From NCBI RefSeq assembly GCF_905171775.1, contig NC_053494.1, forward strand, positions 162,348,101 through 162,412,100: 64,000 bases of DNA, in the 5' to 3' direction. This DNA is from Rana temporaria. Taxonomy: Eukaryota > Chordata > Amphibia > Anura > Ranidae. Below, piece by piece: positions 22,519 to 34,279 of the stretch; the first letter of the stretch is position 1; every line of letters begins with the position of its first letter. The position numbers and the translations under genes were made by a program. The notes below the pieces were generated by a model. It made no database searches. It was not told the DNA's origin and saw nothing but the letters and a program-made list of their open reading frames with translations.

Positions 22519-22889
22519 ATCATGGAGGACTGGAAGAGGACTTCAGTGGCAACCTGTGAAGCTCTGGTGAATTACATGCCCAAGAGGGTTAAATCAGTGC
22601 TTGAAAATAATGGTGGCCACACAAAATATTGACACTTTGGACCCAATTTGGACATTTTCACTTAGGGGTGTACTCACTTTTGTTGCCAGCGGTTTAGACA
22701 TTAATGGCTGTGTGTTGAGTTATTTTGAGGGGACAGCTAATTTACACTGTTATAGAAGCTGTTCATTTACTACTTAACATTGTAGCAAAGTGTAATTTCT
22801 TCAGTGTTGTCACATGAAAAGATATAATAAAATATCTACAAAAATGTGAGGGGTGTACTTACTTTTGTAAAAAAAAATACTATATATAT

Positions 22890-24060
22890 ATATTTGGGAT
22901 AGAGTAGGGAATGGAAAAGCCCTTGACATTTTTTTTTTAATCTTTGAGTTCCACTAGGGATATTTTTCTTTGTTTTCTAGAGATTTTTTCTAGTGACAAA
23001 ATTTGCATCAACCAAAAATATATAAAAAGAAGCAGCAAGCAGCGCTAGTTTTTAATCCTTATCCCATCACCTTAAGCTAACAATATATATTCAAAAATAA
23101 ACACTACTTATATGTGGAGATTATGAACCTTTATGTGCTGAATTTTTTTTATATAATATAAGTCATCTAAAGTGCAATAATCTATATGACAATATATGTC
23201 AGGAGTGACATCGCTGTAAAAAAAAAAACATCAAACACTGCAACACAATAATATCTCAGCTCTATGTGCAAAAATGTAATATAAAGTGCAAATGCTGCAA
23301 ATGCATATAGTGCAATTATTGCAAAAACAGGTGCAAAATACTAGAAATAGTGCAAGTGCAGTGCTGTAGAAGAAAAAAGTGCAAAAGTACAATGTATTAG
23401 TACAATCCACAAGTGATACAGAGAAAGGCATCCCAGAAAGTCCAATGCAAATGAATACAGAACTAATCTTCTAAGAGTGTGTTTGAATCACTAAAGGTGA
23501 CACCCAATGTGATCCTTCACCATCCACGCTATAATGACTCACCATAATAAATGACTAGTCAAATTATAAATCAGCTACTGTGCTTTCATAATGGTTTCCA
23601 AAGAGTTAATTTCCAAGGTACTGGTTTCCGGAAATTGTCTCTCTCAATCAAAAACCTCTCATGCAGGTCACGGTCACACATAAAAGTAAGATAGAGGGAG
23701 GAAGGCATCCATAGCATAATAACATTTTAAAACAGGCTTTATTTAAACGAATATAGATGCAAATAGTATCAAGTGTCTCCCCAACACTAAGGTATTAACA
23801 CTATTTTGTGTTGCCAATTGTCTCCGGCAGTTAACCACAAGTCGTGAGTACGATATAACCATGCATAGTGATGTGTGAGGGTCCTCCCTACACATTTTGA
23901 TGTCCTCGCGGAGCGGAAGTCTTCCTCCCTCTGCCTTACTACCAACATCCAATGCTCTGTGCTAAAGCTGCCCTTAGGGCTTTCAGGAACACCCATCTTT
24001 TGGGATGCCTTCCAGTTAATGAGGCACCATGTCACATTTTGCATGTCATCATTTTTTTAG
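22890..24060. other. AT-rich repeat-like sequence, unassigned
   Basis: Contains a cluster of GTGCAA/TGCAAA words between about 23270 and 23400, and other blocks resembling the non-coding parts of the nested retroelement-like insertion. No coding domain. Confidence 0.3.
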
Positions 24061-24619
24061 CCCACAGAAATCTGTCTTTACCATCATAATGCCTTGAAAT
24101 GAATTGTGTTTGCCCACCAGGTCGAAGCTTCCCAGTCCACCTACAGTAGAATGCTTATTTACTGTTAATTTTACCTGTGTGTTTGTTTGATTAGTATACA
24201 ATATTGATACATTTTTTTAAAGATTCAACAGAGCTACCTAACACTGATGAAGTCTGTTGAACATATTTCACAATTATAATATTAGAGTCACTCCAATGCC
24301 ACATCTGTATAGGTTACTAGATAAGTACAAGAAAAAAATGGTCAGATTTTAGAGGCAAGATTGGACAATGTACATTATAAAATGTACACCCTTTACCATC
24401 ATTTGGAAATTGTGCAATCATTTGGAAATCACATGATCTCTTGCTCACATTTACAGCTACCGTAGAGGCATATCATCAGTTTACTTATCCAAACTATGTG
24501 TGCCAGCTGTGGGTGGCAGATTGGTTGGTCTCCTTTTTTCCCCCGGTTCCCACCCAGGGAGTATACCTTTATGTGCGTTCGCTGATTTAGGCAAGTGAAC
24601 TGTGTTTGTCCCTTTCGTG

Positions 24620-24662
24620 TGTCCTGAGGAAGCAGACAAGTGAAACGTGTTGACGCACAAGA
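24620..24662 (+). other. Hammerhead-like motif
   Basis: CTGAGGA at 24624-24630 and GAAAC at 24642-24646, followed by GTGTTGACGCAC. The boxes match the hammerhead consensus CUGANGA and GAAA, but the helix between them is weak. It resembles the motifs at 28738 and 21699 (minus). Confidence 0.25.
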
Positions 24663-24669
24663 ACTTATT

Positions 24670-25163
24670 TATATACTAGCCTATAATATTTTTAGTTGCA
24701 ATATGGTATTTTCTGCCATTTATACTGTACTTATATGTATGATTTTCCAGATGCATGACTCTACATTCTGCCACTGGAATCTGGTGGCTGCATGTAACTA
24801 GCTATGTGAAGGAGGCCTAAAGGGAAATTTTACATTTAGAAAACATGATTCTTATAACGGAACATTGCACTAGCAGCCCAGATCCTGTAAGCATCATAAT
24901 GCTCATAATGGCCAGCAGTCATTGGGTCATTTAGGCATTTTTACATTATAAAGAGTGTTTATAGTAAAAAAACGCTAACGCAAAACCGCTAATGTAAGAA
25001 CGCGGCTAAATGCAAAATAAGGACGTTTTTAGCGCTGTTGTATCGATGGCGTTTTTAAAATGTCCTGTGTGCATGAGCCCCTAAAGGCCACACTTTTAGA
25101 GGGAAAGAATTGACTACAAGGAGGAGAAGGCACATGGAATAAGCAGAAGATGGTGCATGCGTA
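24670..25163. other. No gene seen
   Basis: No motif-bearing frame and no clear repeat boundary. Confidence 0.4.
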
Positions 25164-25165
25164 TA

Positions 25166-25544
25166 CAGACAGTCCCTGAGTTACGAACGGGTTAGGGACT
25201 GTAGGTTTGTTCTTAAGTTGAATATGTTCGTAAGTCAGAACAGCATGCGCCAGAACGGCAGATACGTTGTTTTCCGATGTCCCATTGAATGTGCCCACCG
25301 TCGAAAAGTGGCCGTGCATGAGCAGAACAGCAGATACGTTGTTTTCTGAATGTTTCCGTCGAATGTGCTCGTCATCGAAAAGGTTCCGTCGAATGTGCCC
25401 CGCCTTCGAAAAAGTCCGGTCGAATGTGCCTGCCGTAGAAAAGGTTCCGTCGAATGTGCCCGTCATCGAAAAATGGCCATGCAGTCTCCCGTCGTAAGTA
25501 GGAGTCGTTCTCAAGTTTGATGTTCGTAACTCGGGGACTCCCTG
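25166..25544. mobile_element. TA-flanked MITE (pogo/Tigger-like ends)
   Basis: Ends CAGACAGTCCCTGAGTTACG and CGTAACTCGGGGACTCCCTG are inverted, with TA on both sides (25164-25165, 25545-25546). The interior holds four to five imperfect tandem copies of a 30-bp unit around GTCGAATGTGCCCGTCATCG. A 161-aa frame across it is a product of those repeats. Confidence 0.8.
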
Positions 25545-25546
25545 TA

Positions 25547-25949
25547 CAGTACAAACTCTGCTCTTGACATATTTAGTGAGAGAGAATGAAGCTAATTTCT
25601 TTTTTTGTCAGGTCAAAAAGATGCCAAAGAAATTCAGGAGAGGGCTTATTAGACATAAGTAAAAATAATCTCTATAGGTATATGGCACTGTATAAGGATT
25701 TATTTTCTTGTTTAAAAGATTCTCTATATTGCTACTATAGGCTGTTGGTGGAACACAATCTCTTGCCATAAAAATAGAATGTACTGCAAATGTTACACCT
25801 GATGAATGTGCAGCAAATTCTTTATACATATATTCCTTAGTGTAGTAAACACAGATTGTAAATGAATGTATTATCATAGATATAATATTTTTATGTATTT
25901 ATTTATTTATTATATATTTATTAATTTGTGATATATACTGTGCGTGTAT

Positions 25950-26016
<67 letters not shown>

Positions 26017-26444
26017 AACATAGGAGCTGCATATTTATTGCTATATTACAGGAATGAATTTTCATGGTACATGCTTCTGGAAATCTTCAACACCTTTTGA
26101 ATATTTTGTTTTTCATAAATGGGTAAGGGAAATGTCAGCTGCTATCATTGTTTATGGGCTCTGTCTAGGCTGACAGCTGCATGATAAACTTCCTGTGCAG
26201 CAGATTGAGAGTTGAGAGTTTCATCAATACCAGTGACTCTGATAGCTTCATGTCAGCAGTCATGTTAATAGCCTTTTATTAAGCCAAAGACCTTTCTACC
26301 ACAGCAATGTCTGCAATTCAAACATGCATGTGCTTTTTCTGTTGTTTCTTTTTTTTTTTTTTCTGTCTTTTATGTTGCATTTACTATTCAGCAAAATGAT
26401 TTAGGCAACAGATTTTATTTTTGTGTTTAATTTATACCAGACTT
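25547..26444. other. No gene seen; contains a (TA)n tract
   Basis: AT-rich sequence with a (TA)n microsatellite at about 25957-26013. Confidence 0.5.
25957..26013. repeat. (TA)n microsatellite
   Basis: About 28 uninterrupted TA units. Confidence 0.97.
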
Positions 26445-26825
26445 ATGCTGGCCATACACTCTACGAAAAATCGTCAGAACGAACTTTGGTAAAACGAACG
26501 TTTGGTCTTGAGCGCAAACGATAATGCCATCATGTAATGACCGATAAATCGTTCAGTGGACATGAATAAAAAACATTTTGTTCGTTTTTTTAAATATACC
26601 GAGTACATATTACTTTACATATACTTAGTGCAGAAAGTTCGGACGGCAATTAACCTTCCGATTTATCGTTTGTTCGGCAGAAAATTTCCAAATGTGTCCT
26701 TTTTTTTGGCTCAAAAACGTCCCAACGATTATCGATTTTTATGCCCATTAACTGTTTGAAAAAACAAACGAACTGTCTGAACGACCGAATTTCGGCCGAA
26801 TTTTCGTATAGTGTATAACCAGCAT
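26445..26825. mobile_element. MITE with TGCTGGCCATACAC ends
   Basis: ATGCTGGCCATACACTCTAC at the left and GTATAGTGTATAACCAGCAT at the right are inverted repeats. The interior repeats CGAACGA and TCGTT words on both strands. I could not settle the target duplication: flanks read TTAT and ATAA. Confidence 0.7.
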
Positions 26826-27305
26826 AACTTTGTCACTTATTGCAAATGGGTGTTGATGCAAAGTATGTCCCCATCTATTAAATATTTTGTGTAATGTAGT
26901 TTCTAAGTTATTCCTAAGGAGGATAAAAACATGCAATGTAGTTGTTTTACTAAAGGCAAATAAGCTATTCAGCTTGCATGGAAATTTCCCCTAGAGCTTA
27001 GTGAATGTGGTGTAATTTTTACTTTGTAAAGCACACTCAATCATTGTACAATGAAATGTAAAAAAAAAAAACAGCATTGTTTTTATTCACATGATTGGAC
27101 AGTGGAAATCACAAGACCTTCACCTTGTTCACCAAGCTTTTGGAATAATTCCTTTGCAAAATGCAGCTTTCTTTGGATCGAGAACAGCTTATTTGTTTTT
27201 AATAAATCAATCCCAATGTTTTTATTTTACATTATAAGAAATTAATGATTGTGTGAAACTAGTGCTATGTAGGTCTCCTTTTCACATTAATAAATGATAT
27301 AGAAA

Positions 27306-28445
27306 CAGGGCTTGTTTTCTGGAAGAATAAGTGTAGGTACTTCCCTTTTCCAAGTCACCCCTTGTCTCTGCCCACTACCCACCTCCAAGCATTGTCCTTT
27401 GGTTACAGCCCTTATGCTCTTTTAAGAAAACATAACCAAATATCAATTTGTGGTGCTGACTAATTTGTATGGAATTTGTTAAGGATAATATAAAAAACAG
27501 TAAAATAGATCCCCTGTTGCCAGCAACAATAGCCCCCCAAGCAACAACAGATTCCTCCAGCAACAATAGACCCCCTGCAACAAAATACCCCCTAACAACA
27601 ACAGATCCACCCCAGGAACAATGGACCCCCACTAGCAACAATAGATCTCCCAACAGCCAGCATTAATAGTAATTTTACAGTGTTGTCACGCAAAACGAAC
27701 AGGTTTCAGGCAAAAGCGGGGTGCAGTACCACGTTTGGCCTGAGGTGGGGCGCCGGAGCCGAATGACGTCGATCGCAAATGCACGGAAACCGGCTGACCT
27801 TGGCAAACCTCGGAAAGGCTCGGGAACGGAGCCGAACTGTCCTCGGACCTTTTTGCCCATTTATGAGGCTCTCCGGCACCCCCGCCGCAGGACGCATGCG
27901 GTATTGCATGCCATTGGAGTCAATGCGGAACAAATTATTTTCATTTTTATTGAATTCAATGGGGAAACTTGCTTTGATATGCAAGTACTTTGGATTACGA
28001 GCATTCTCCTGGAACGGATTATGCTAGTAATCCGAGGTTTCACTGTATAGAAAGGAAATAAAGAAGGGTGAAGGAAGGTATAGAAAAGTATAAAGACTGC
28101 CAAAGACAAATTAACTATTTAGTTTTTTGTTAGAGAACTAAATTCTTCTGAATATTTGAAAACATCCCAGACATCCAAGCCATCATTAATAGACCCTCCA
28201 GCAGCCAGCAACAATAGACCCCTCCCTCAACAGTAGATCACTCTCAGCAACAATTGACCCCCAGCAACAATAGACCTCGCCCTCAACAATAGATCCCCCC
28301 CCAAGCAACATTTGATCCGCCAGTAGCCAGCATCAATGGACGCTCCAGCATCCCCTATCACCCCTTGCCATTAGATACATTGAGTCCTGGAAGTGTCGGA
28401 ACTGTGCCCCCCCCCCCCCGCATTCCTGAGGAAAAAAAAGCCCTG
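27306..28445. mobile_element. hAT-type non-autonomous element with nested MITE
   Basis: Ends CAGGGCTTGTTTTC and GAAAAAAAAGCCCTG are inverted. Flanks TATAGAAA (27298-27305) and TATAGAAC (28446-28453) agree at seven of eight bases, the target duplication length of hAT. The interior carries degenerate CAGCAACAATAGACCCCC units on both sides of a nested MITE at 27678-28045. No transposase. Confidence 0.8.
27678..28045. mobile_element. TA-flanked MITE nested in the hAT element
   Basis: Starts CAGTGTTGTCACGC and ends GGTTTCACTG, with TA at 27676-27677 and 28046-28047. It separates the two halves of the CAGCAACAATAGACCCCC repeat field. The inverted ends match only over a few bases, so the class is less certain than the boundaries. 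Confidence 0.6.
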
Positions 28446-28453
28446 TATAGAAC

Positions 28454-29528
28454 CATTATTTATAGGACCACTAATGCAAAATTATTGTATTCTGATAGGT
28501 GAATGTGTTTTAAATGTGTAATGTTTTATATTAGGTTTATGATTTCTGTTTTTATTCCACATGCCCTTATTTATAATATTATATGCAGAGTGAGCTGCCC
28601 AACCAAAGTCAGAAGATTAAAAAAACCATGAAAATCCATATAATGCTGCCAGGGGTGCTTACAGCGACCATCTTTTATTTATATGGTTTAAACCTTTAAC
28701 CAGAAGAAAAAAATCCTGTTGCTATAACTGACGCCCTCTGAAGACGTGCGCCAATCACGAAACGCGTCAGGACGTGTCCACACGATGTATCGTTTCACAG
28801 GAAAGAGCATCTACCCGGGACTCACCATGGCAGTTATTTCATTGTCCGCACTGCTGTACTCATCCATCCACTGACTGGAACCATTGTATATCCTGAGGAG
28901 AGCTGACGGTTCTTTCCAGAGAGGATTTATCAGGCAATACTTGTATGGCGTCTGTTGAGTAGATTACAAAAAGGGAATATTTGAGCTGTTAAAGTGATGG
29001 AATCGTGAATAAGCATTTTATCATCTGCTGAGATCAAGCCACAACTACCTGCTGTTTGTATTTGTTGCTGTTGCAAATTCTACTGACAGTGACAACGGAG
29101 TGTGAAGTTTCTTTGATTGTCACCTACAGGGACACAGCTGCTGGTTATTTGGAATTTTGGGATTTTTGGGATTTTCCTACACCCATTGTAGTTTTTATTG
29201 ATGAGACCTTAAGATTTCATTTAATTTCAATTTTTTGCAGGATATGGACACATATCATCATTGGAATCCTAGATTCCTTTAAGCGCTGGTAATGTTTTGT
29301 TTAATGAAGCATACTTGTACTAATTCTGTTGCTATAATTGCTTAAAAAGTGTTAGCTCAAGTTGGGATTTAATTTTCCTGATGCTAACCCTGTCTGTTTA
29401 AACCTACATGCCCATTTGGGAATAACCTGTCCGCAGAGTGACAATGCTGCTTGCATGATTTCACTGCAGAATGAACAGTTTTGCCACCTTCTTAAAGGAA
29501 ATAAAACAAAAATATATATTAATATATA
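28454..29528. other. Non-coding, with hammerhead-like motif at 28738-28770
   Basis: CTGAAGA (28738-28744), a CGTG...CACG stem, then GAAACGCGTC (28759-28768). Downstream sequence looks like the non-coding end of a retroelement, but no domain is visible. The remainder is unremarkable. Confidence 0.3.
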
Positions 29529-29601
29529 TACAGTCCTGATCAAAAGTTTAAGACCACTTAAAAAATGGCAAAAAATCATATTTTACATTGTTGGATCTTA
29601 A

Positions 29602-30529
29602 CCACTTCAGACCCGGACCAAAATGCAGCTAAAGGACCTTGCCCCTTTTTGCGATTCGGCACTGCGTCGCTTTAACTGACAATTGTGCGCTCGTGCGAAG
29701 TGGCTCCCAAACAAAATTGGTGTCCTTTTTTTCCAAAAAATAGAGCTTTCTTTTGGTGGTATTTGATCAACAAAAATAGAGCGACAATTTTGAAAAAAAT
29801 TCAATATTTTTTACTTTTTGCTATCATAAATATCCCCCAAAAATATATAAAAAATAAAAAAATTCCTCAGTTTAGGCCGATACGTATTCTTCTACATATT
29901 TTTGGTAAAAAAATCGCAATAAGCGTTTATCGGTTGGTTTGCGCAAAATTTATAGCGTTTACAAAATAGGGGATAGTTTTATTGCATTTTTATAAAAAAA
30001 AAATGTTTATTACTAATGGCGGCGATCATCGTTTTTTTTCATGACTGCGACATTATGGTGGACACTTTGGACAATTTTGACACATTTTTGGGACCATTGT
30101 CATTTTCACAGCAAAAAATGCATTTAAAATGTATTGTTTACTGTGGAAATGACAGTTGAAGTTTGGGAGTTAACCACAGGGGGCGCTGAAGGAGTTATGT
30201 TTCACCTAGTGTGTGTTTACAACTGTAGGGGGGTGTGACTGTAGGAGTGACGTCATTGATTGTGTCTCCCTATAAAAGAATGACACAATCGATGCAGCCA
30301 CCACAGTGAAGAACGGGGAAGCCGTGTTTACACACGTCTCTCCCCGTTCTTCAGCTCCGGGGACCGATCGCGGAACCCCAGCGGCGATCGGGTCTGCGGG
30401 TCCCGCAGTCCCGGAGCTTCGGACCGGGCGACCCACGGCTGGGTACATGTACAGGACGTACCTGTATGTACATGTGCCCTGCCGTGCCATTCTGCTGACG
30501 TATATGTGCAGGAGGCAGTCCTTAAGTGG
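29602..30529 (+). mobile_element. TTAA-flanked piggyBac-type element inside a Tc1 terminal repeat
   Basis: CCACTTCAG starts and CTTAAGTGG ends a 928-bp element flanked by TTAA at 29598-29601 and 30530-30533. The intact right Tc1 terminal repeat reads TTGGATCTTAACAAGG (as reverse complement) with one TTAA, so the empty site is known and the duplication is exactly TTAA. The element belongs to the family at 13338 and 17616. No transposase frame. Confidence 0.95.
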
Positions 30530-30729
30530 TTAACAAGGTTCCAAGTAGAGCTTCAACATGCAAGAAGAAGAAATGAGAGTGAGACAAAACATTTTTTGAG
30601 CATTCAATTTAATGAAAACAACAAATAAACTGAAACAGACTGTTTTTCAGCTGATCAAAAGTTTAGGACCACACCTCCAAAAAAAAACTAAACCCCCCCA
30701 AAACAGAAATCCAACTTCCAAACATGAAC

Positions 30730-31229
30730 TCAGTAATGAGTAGCTCCGCCGTTATTGTTGATCACTTCAAAAAATTGTTTCGGCATGCTTGATACAAGCG
30801 TTTCCATGAGGTGAGTGGGAACATTTCTCCAAGTGGTGAAGACAGCCGCACGAAGGCCATCTACTGTCTGGAACCGTTGTCCATTTTTGTAAACTCCCCT
30901 TGCCATCAATCCCCAAAGGTTCTCAATTGGATTTAGATCAGGGGAACACGCAGGATGGGCCAAAAGAGTGATGTTATTCTCCTGGAAGAAGTCCCTTGTC
31001 CTGCGGGCATTGTGTACTGTAGTGTTGTCCTGTTGAAAAACCCAGTCGTTACCACACAGACGAGGGCCCTCAGTCATGAGGAATGCTCTCTGCAACATCT
31101 GGACATAGCCAGCGGCCGTTTGACGCCCCTGTACTTCCTGAAGCTCCAGTGTCTTAATGAGAGACCCTGCTTATGCAGTTCAGCAACCCGACCACGTTCA
31201 AAAAGGAAGATTTTTTTTGCCTTTGCCAT
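30730..31229 (-). pseudogene. Tc1-like DDE transposase, internally deleted
   Basis: The start codon at 31229 opens a short N-terminal piece (about 30 residues) that then jumps, with a frame change, to the C-terminal third of the enzyme. The DNA-binding domains after the first helices and the first catalytic Asp are missing. The open part from 31098 holds VFQQDNTTVHNAR (second Asp) and SPDLNPIENLWGL (catalytic Glu), and ends NNNGGATHY. It cannot be active. An internally deleted copy of this kind could only be moved by enzyme supplied from elsewhere. Confidence 0.9.
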
Positions 31230-31409
31230 CACAACGTATGACTACCTGACAGAAAATGACAATGAATCCACATCTTTGCACAGATTTGTCTCACTCTCAT
31301 TTCTTCTTGTTGCATGTTGAAGCTCTACTTGGAACCTTGTTAAGATCCAACAATGTAAAATATGATTTTTTGCCATTTTTGAAGTGGTCTTAAACTTTTG
31401 ATCATTGTA

Positions 31410-32774
31410 TTTTTTCTATAGTTCCACTTTAATAATGGCAGATCATTTTATTTATTATTATTTATTTGTTCACACAATAACATATTATAAAAAAATAGTT
31501 AAAAAAAATACAGGTTTTCCACTTGCAGCTAGTTTAAAAAAAAAATGCTGTGCAGTTTTCCACTGAATGTGACTTGGAAACAATATTTTTTCATATTTTC
31601 CTCTCCAATTGTTATAATAACATTTCACTGCCAGGATGCAAACAGATCTCAAATGGCAGTGATAGAAAGAAACGTCTAAAGTTCATTCATCAAAAAACTA
31701 CAATGTTTTGAAAAGGGTAAAAGACCACTAAACCTATCAGGGATAAGTAAAGGCTACACACTATAGATTATTTAATCCCCCAGCTAGATATAAAAGGCAT
31801 AATTACATATTTGTGGTTGAAGTCATGTGGTGTAAAAATCAATAGAACTTTTTGCATGACAGTTTCATTAGTGTGAAAAATTTTAAAAGCTGAAGAAGCT
31901 CTGCACTGCAATTAAATGGCTTTGCTTCTCCAGCCTCTGTAATGGGGTTGTATTATTAGCTAGTTTATTTGAAATAGTGGTTGCACGATAGCAGTAATTG
32001 GAAAACATTGATTATGCACTTGTATATGGAAAACCTTGGTAAATCATTACAGGATCAAGCTGCAGTTAGTTAGCCTTACTAATGAAGCACTAATTGCTGT
32101 AACTAGGTTAATATGTTGGTGTAACGGCAGGGAAATGCAAGTAGGATTTTTTTTAGCAGCATGAAAATAAAACAATGTAGGCATCTCATTCCCATTCTTT
32201 TCTAATGCGAAGGTATGCTAGGTGAATGCAGTTAAATGTAGCTGCATTAGAATTTCTTTCAAGTGCTGCAATTAATCAGAGCTTGGTATCAGACACCATG
32301 ATGTGAATCTAATTGATTTTGGTTAGGTAATTAGTATGGATCATGTGATCACCAGACTAGACTGTCCCAGCGGATCCAGAATGGAAACATCTTTTTATTG
32401 ATGCTGAAAGGAGCAATAGGCTGTTTTTCTTTCACTTTTCTATTTAAAGGGACTTTGTCTTTTGAATAAGGAAATCTACAGAATGACATATTCACCTTAG
32501 AGCTCTAGGATTACTTGGCTTATTCATGTTATGCTATAGATCTTTCAAGTAGTTCTATATCTACTAATGTGTTTAGGATAACTAACGGCTAATTGCAGGC
32601 TATGACGGCCACGCACATTTTTACTCCAGCTAAAAAGTCAACTTTACATACCTGTATAACAGTTTCCTTCATAACTACATTAGTCCTAAACTTAGCTAAT
32701 GACATAACAGAATTCTATTGTGCCTATCTTATAAGGCTGTGTTAATACATGGTTAAATGCATTTAAACTTTAGC
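31410..32774. other. No gene seen
   Basis: AT-rich, apparently low-copy sequence. Confidence 0.5.
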
Positions 32775-32778
32775 TTAA

Positions 32779-33528
32779 AGGGGTTGTAAACCCTTATCTT
32801 TTTTCACCTTAATGCATTCGACCCCCCCCAGCCCCTCTCTTTTACTTACCTGAGCGTGATTTCCCTCAGCGTTGACAAGCTTGTCCCTCTCTGCACAGGG
32901 TCCTGGCTGTTGATTGAATAGATCGATAGCAGCTTAGTCATTGGCTCCTGCTATCTGCTATAAAACATATCCAATTAAAAAATATTAATTGATGATTTTT
33001 TTCATCATGTTACGGCCAATATTTTATTATGCTACATATTTTTGGTAAAAGAAAAATCCCAATAGGCAGATATTGATTGGTTTGCACAAAGGCTATAGCG
33101 TCTACAAACTATGGGATTTTTATTTTCTAGTAATAGCAGCAATCAGCGACTTATTGCATTATTACGGCGGTCAGTCGGGACACTAAACTGACCAGTGACC
33201 ACTAATACAGTGATCAGTGCTAAAATATACACTGTCACTGTACTAATGCACTGGCTGGGAAGGGGTTAACATCAGGGGTGATCAGAGGGTTAAAGTGTGC
33301 TTGACCAGTGCTTTACTACTGTGGGGGAGGTACTTGTACTAAGAGAAGGCATGGATGGGTATCTCTGCTTAGCAAAGACACAGGATCTTTGACTTCCATA
33401 CTGACAGAACAACGATTCTGCCATGTTTACATAGACAGACCGCTGTTCTGCCTGTGTACCAAAGCATTGGCAGGTGCCTGCGGACATCGAGTTGGGTACA
33501 TATATACATTTATATGATTTACAAGCGG
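32779..33528. mobile_element. Probable TTAA-flanked non-autonomous element
   Basis: TTAA at 32775-32778 and 33529-33532 bracket 750 bp. The left part starts AGGGGTTGTAAACCC; the right part, with TACATATTTTTGGTAAAAGA and GGCTGGGAAGGGGTTAAC, matches the interior of the family at 17616. It may be a composite or a diverged subfamily. Confidence 0.6.
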
Positions 33529-33532
33529 TTAA

Positions 33533-34279
33533 AGAAAACTCCAGTATATTGCATTTGCTATACATTTAAAGTATATCTAAAGCTATTTTTCTTGTTGGAA
33601 TGAGCAGAAAAAGATTAGAGCACCAGAAGGCTTTGGATAGTCCACAATGACTTTATAGCAGGGTTCTGATATGTTTTCAATGCATGCACTTCAAGAGTTC
33701 AGAAAGACCTTATCTGGGATTAAAAGTTTGGGGTACAGCTAATCTTAATGCTATGTAAAATCCTTGCAGAATTTTACAGAGCCTGTTGAAACAGCTTTGA
33801 AAGCAGGCTGTTGGATGCCCTATGCTGTAACACTCTGGTCCCACCTGCTGGCCTCTACGCTACTACTCTGTCCAGTGCATGTGGTTGGGGACACAGGTAT
33901 CCAAAATACCAGAAAGTGTGTCAGGTGTGAGGATTTTTCCAATGACTTTGCAACAGAGCAGAGATTTGGAGAATGGGTGGTGGCATAGGAAGGTATTCAA
34001 GCCTAATTAAACCCAAAACCGAAAAGTCAACATACAGTATGTAGTTACACGTTTTCCTTAACTTTATATATACAGGAGCAACATAGTCACCTTCGGACAG
34101 CAGAACTTTTGACAAGGTTTAATGGGGTTTTGATATTGGGCAATAATTATGGTATTTGTAAACTCTCATTAAACCATATTTGTTCATGTAGTAGATTTAA
34201 ATAGACCAAAGTTCAGCTAACACTTTTAAAGGAGTTACATTTTTTGGGGGGATAAAATTATTAAAATTGATTATTTAAA
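33533..34279. other. No gene seen
   Basis: No motif-bearing frame. Confidence 0.5.

Larger units (their letters stand above)
19591..22632 (+). pseudogene. Tc1-like DDE transposase, broken
   Basis: Cut-and-paste transposase remnant. The likely start at 19591 is followed by a TAA at codon 7, and frameshifts occur later. Recognisable pieces are an N-terminal helix-turn-helix region near 19620-19790, NHVLWSDETKINLF near 20030-20075 (first catalytic Asp), the HDNDPKYTSKA block near 20315-20350 (second Asp), and SPDLNPIEHLWGILK near 21728-21772 (catalytic Glu). The C-terminus ends in NNGGHTKY at 22632. Two insertions split the gene between the second Asp and the Glu, and again after the Glu. It cannot encode an active enzyme. 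Confidence 0.9.
19216..22882 (+). mobile_element. Tc1-like transposon 1 with two nested insertions
   Basis: Inverted terminal repeats of roughly 240 bp lie at about 19216-19450 and 22634-22882. Both carry AAAGTGAGTACACCC-type ends and AAGTGAAAATGTCCAAATTG. TA dinucleotides flank both ends. The broken transposase gene lies between them. Removing the insertions 20390-21699 and 21832-22518 would leave a length typical of a Tc1 element. Confidence 0.9.
29531..31407 (-). mobile_element. Tc1-like transposon 2 with nested TTAA element
   Basis: Left end CAGTCCTGATCAAAAGTTTA and right end TAAACTTTTGATCATTG are inverted and TA-flanked (29529-29530, 31408-31409). Terminal repeats of about 150 bp share TTTTACATTGTTGGATCTTA and AAGTAGAGCTTCAACATGCA. 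The left repeat is split by the element at 29602-30529. Confidence 0.92.

Noticed and set aside
25029..25514. 161-aa frame with GTFDGTFS-like repeats
   Set aside because: It is a translation of the 30-bp tandem units of a MITE.
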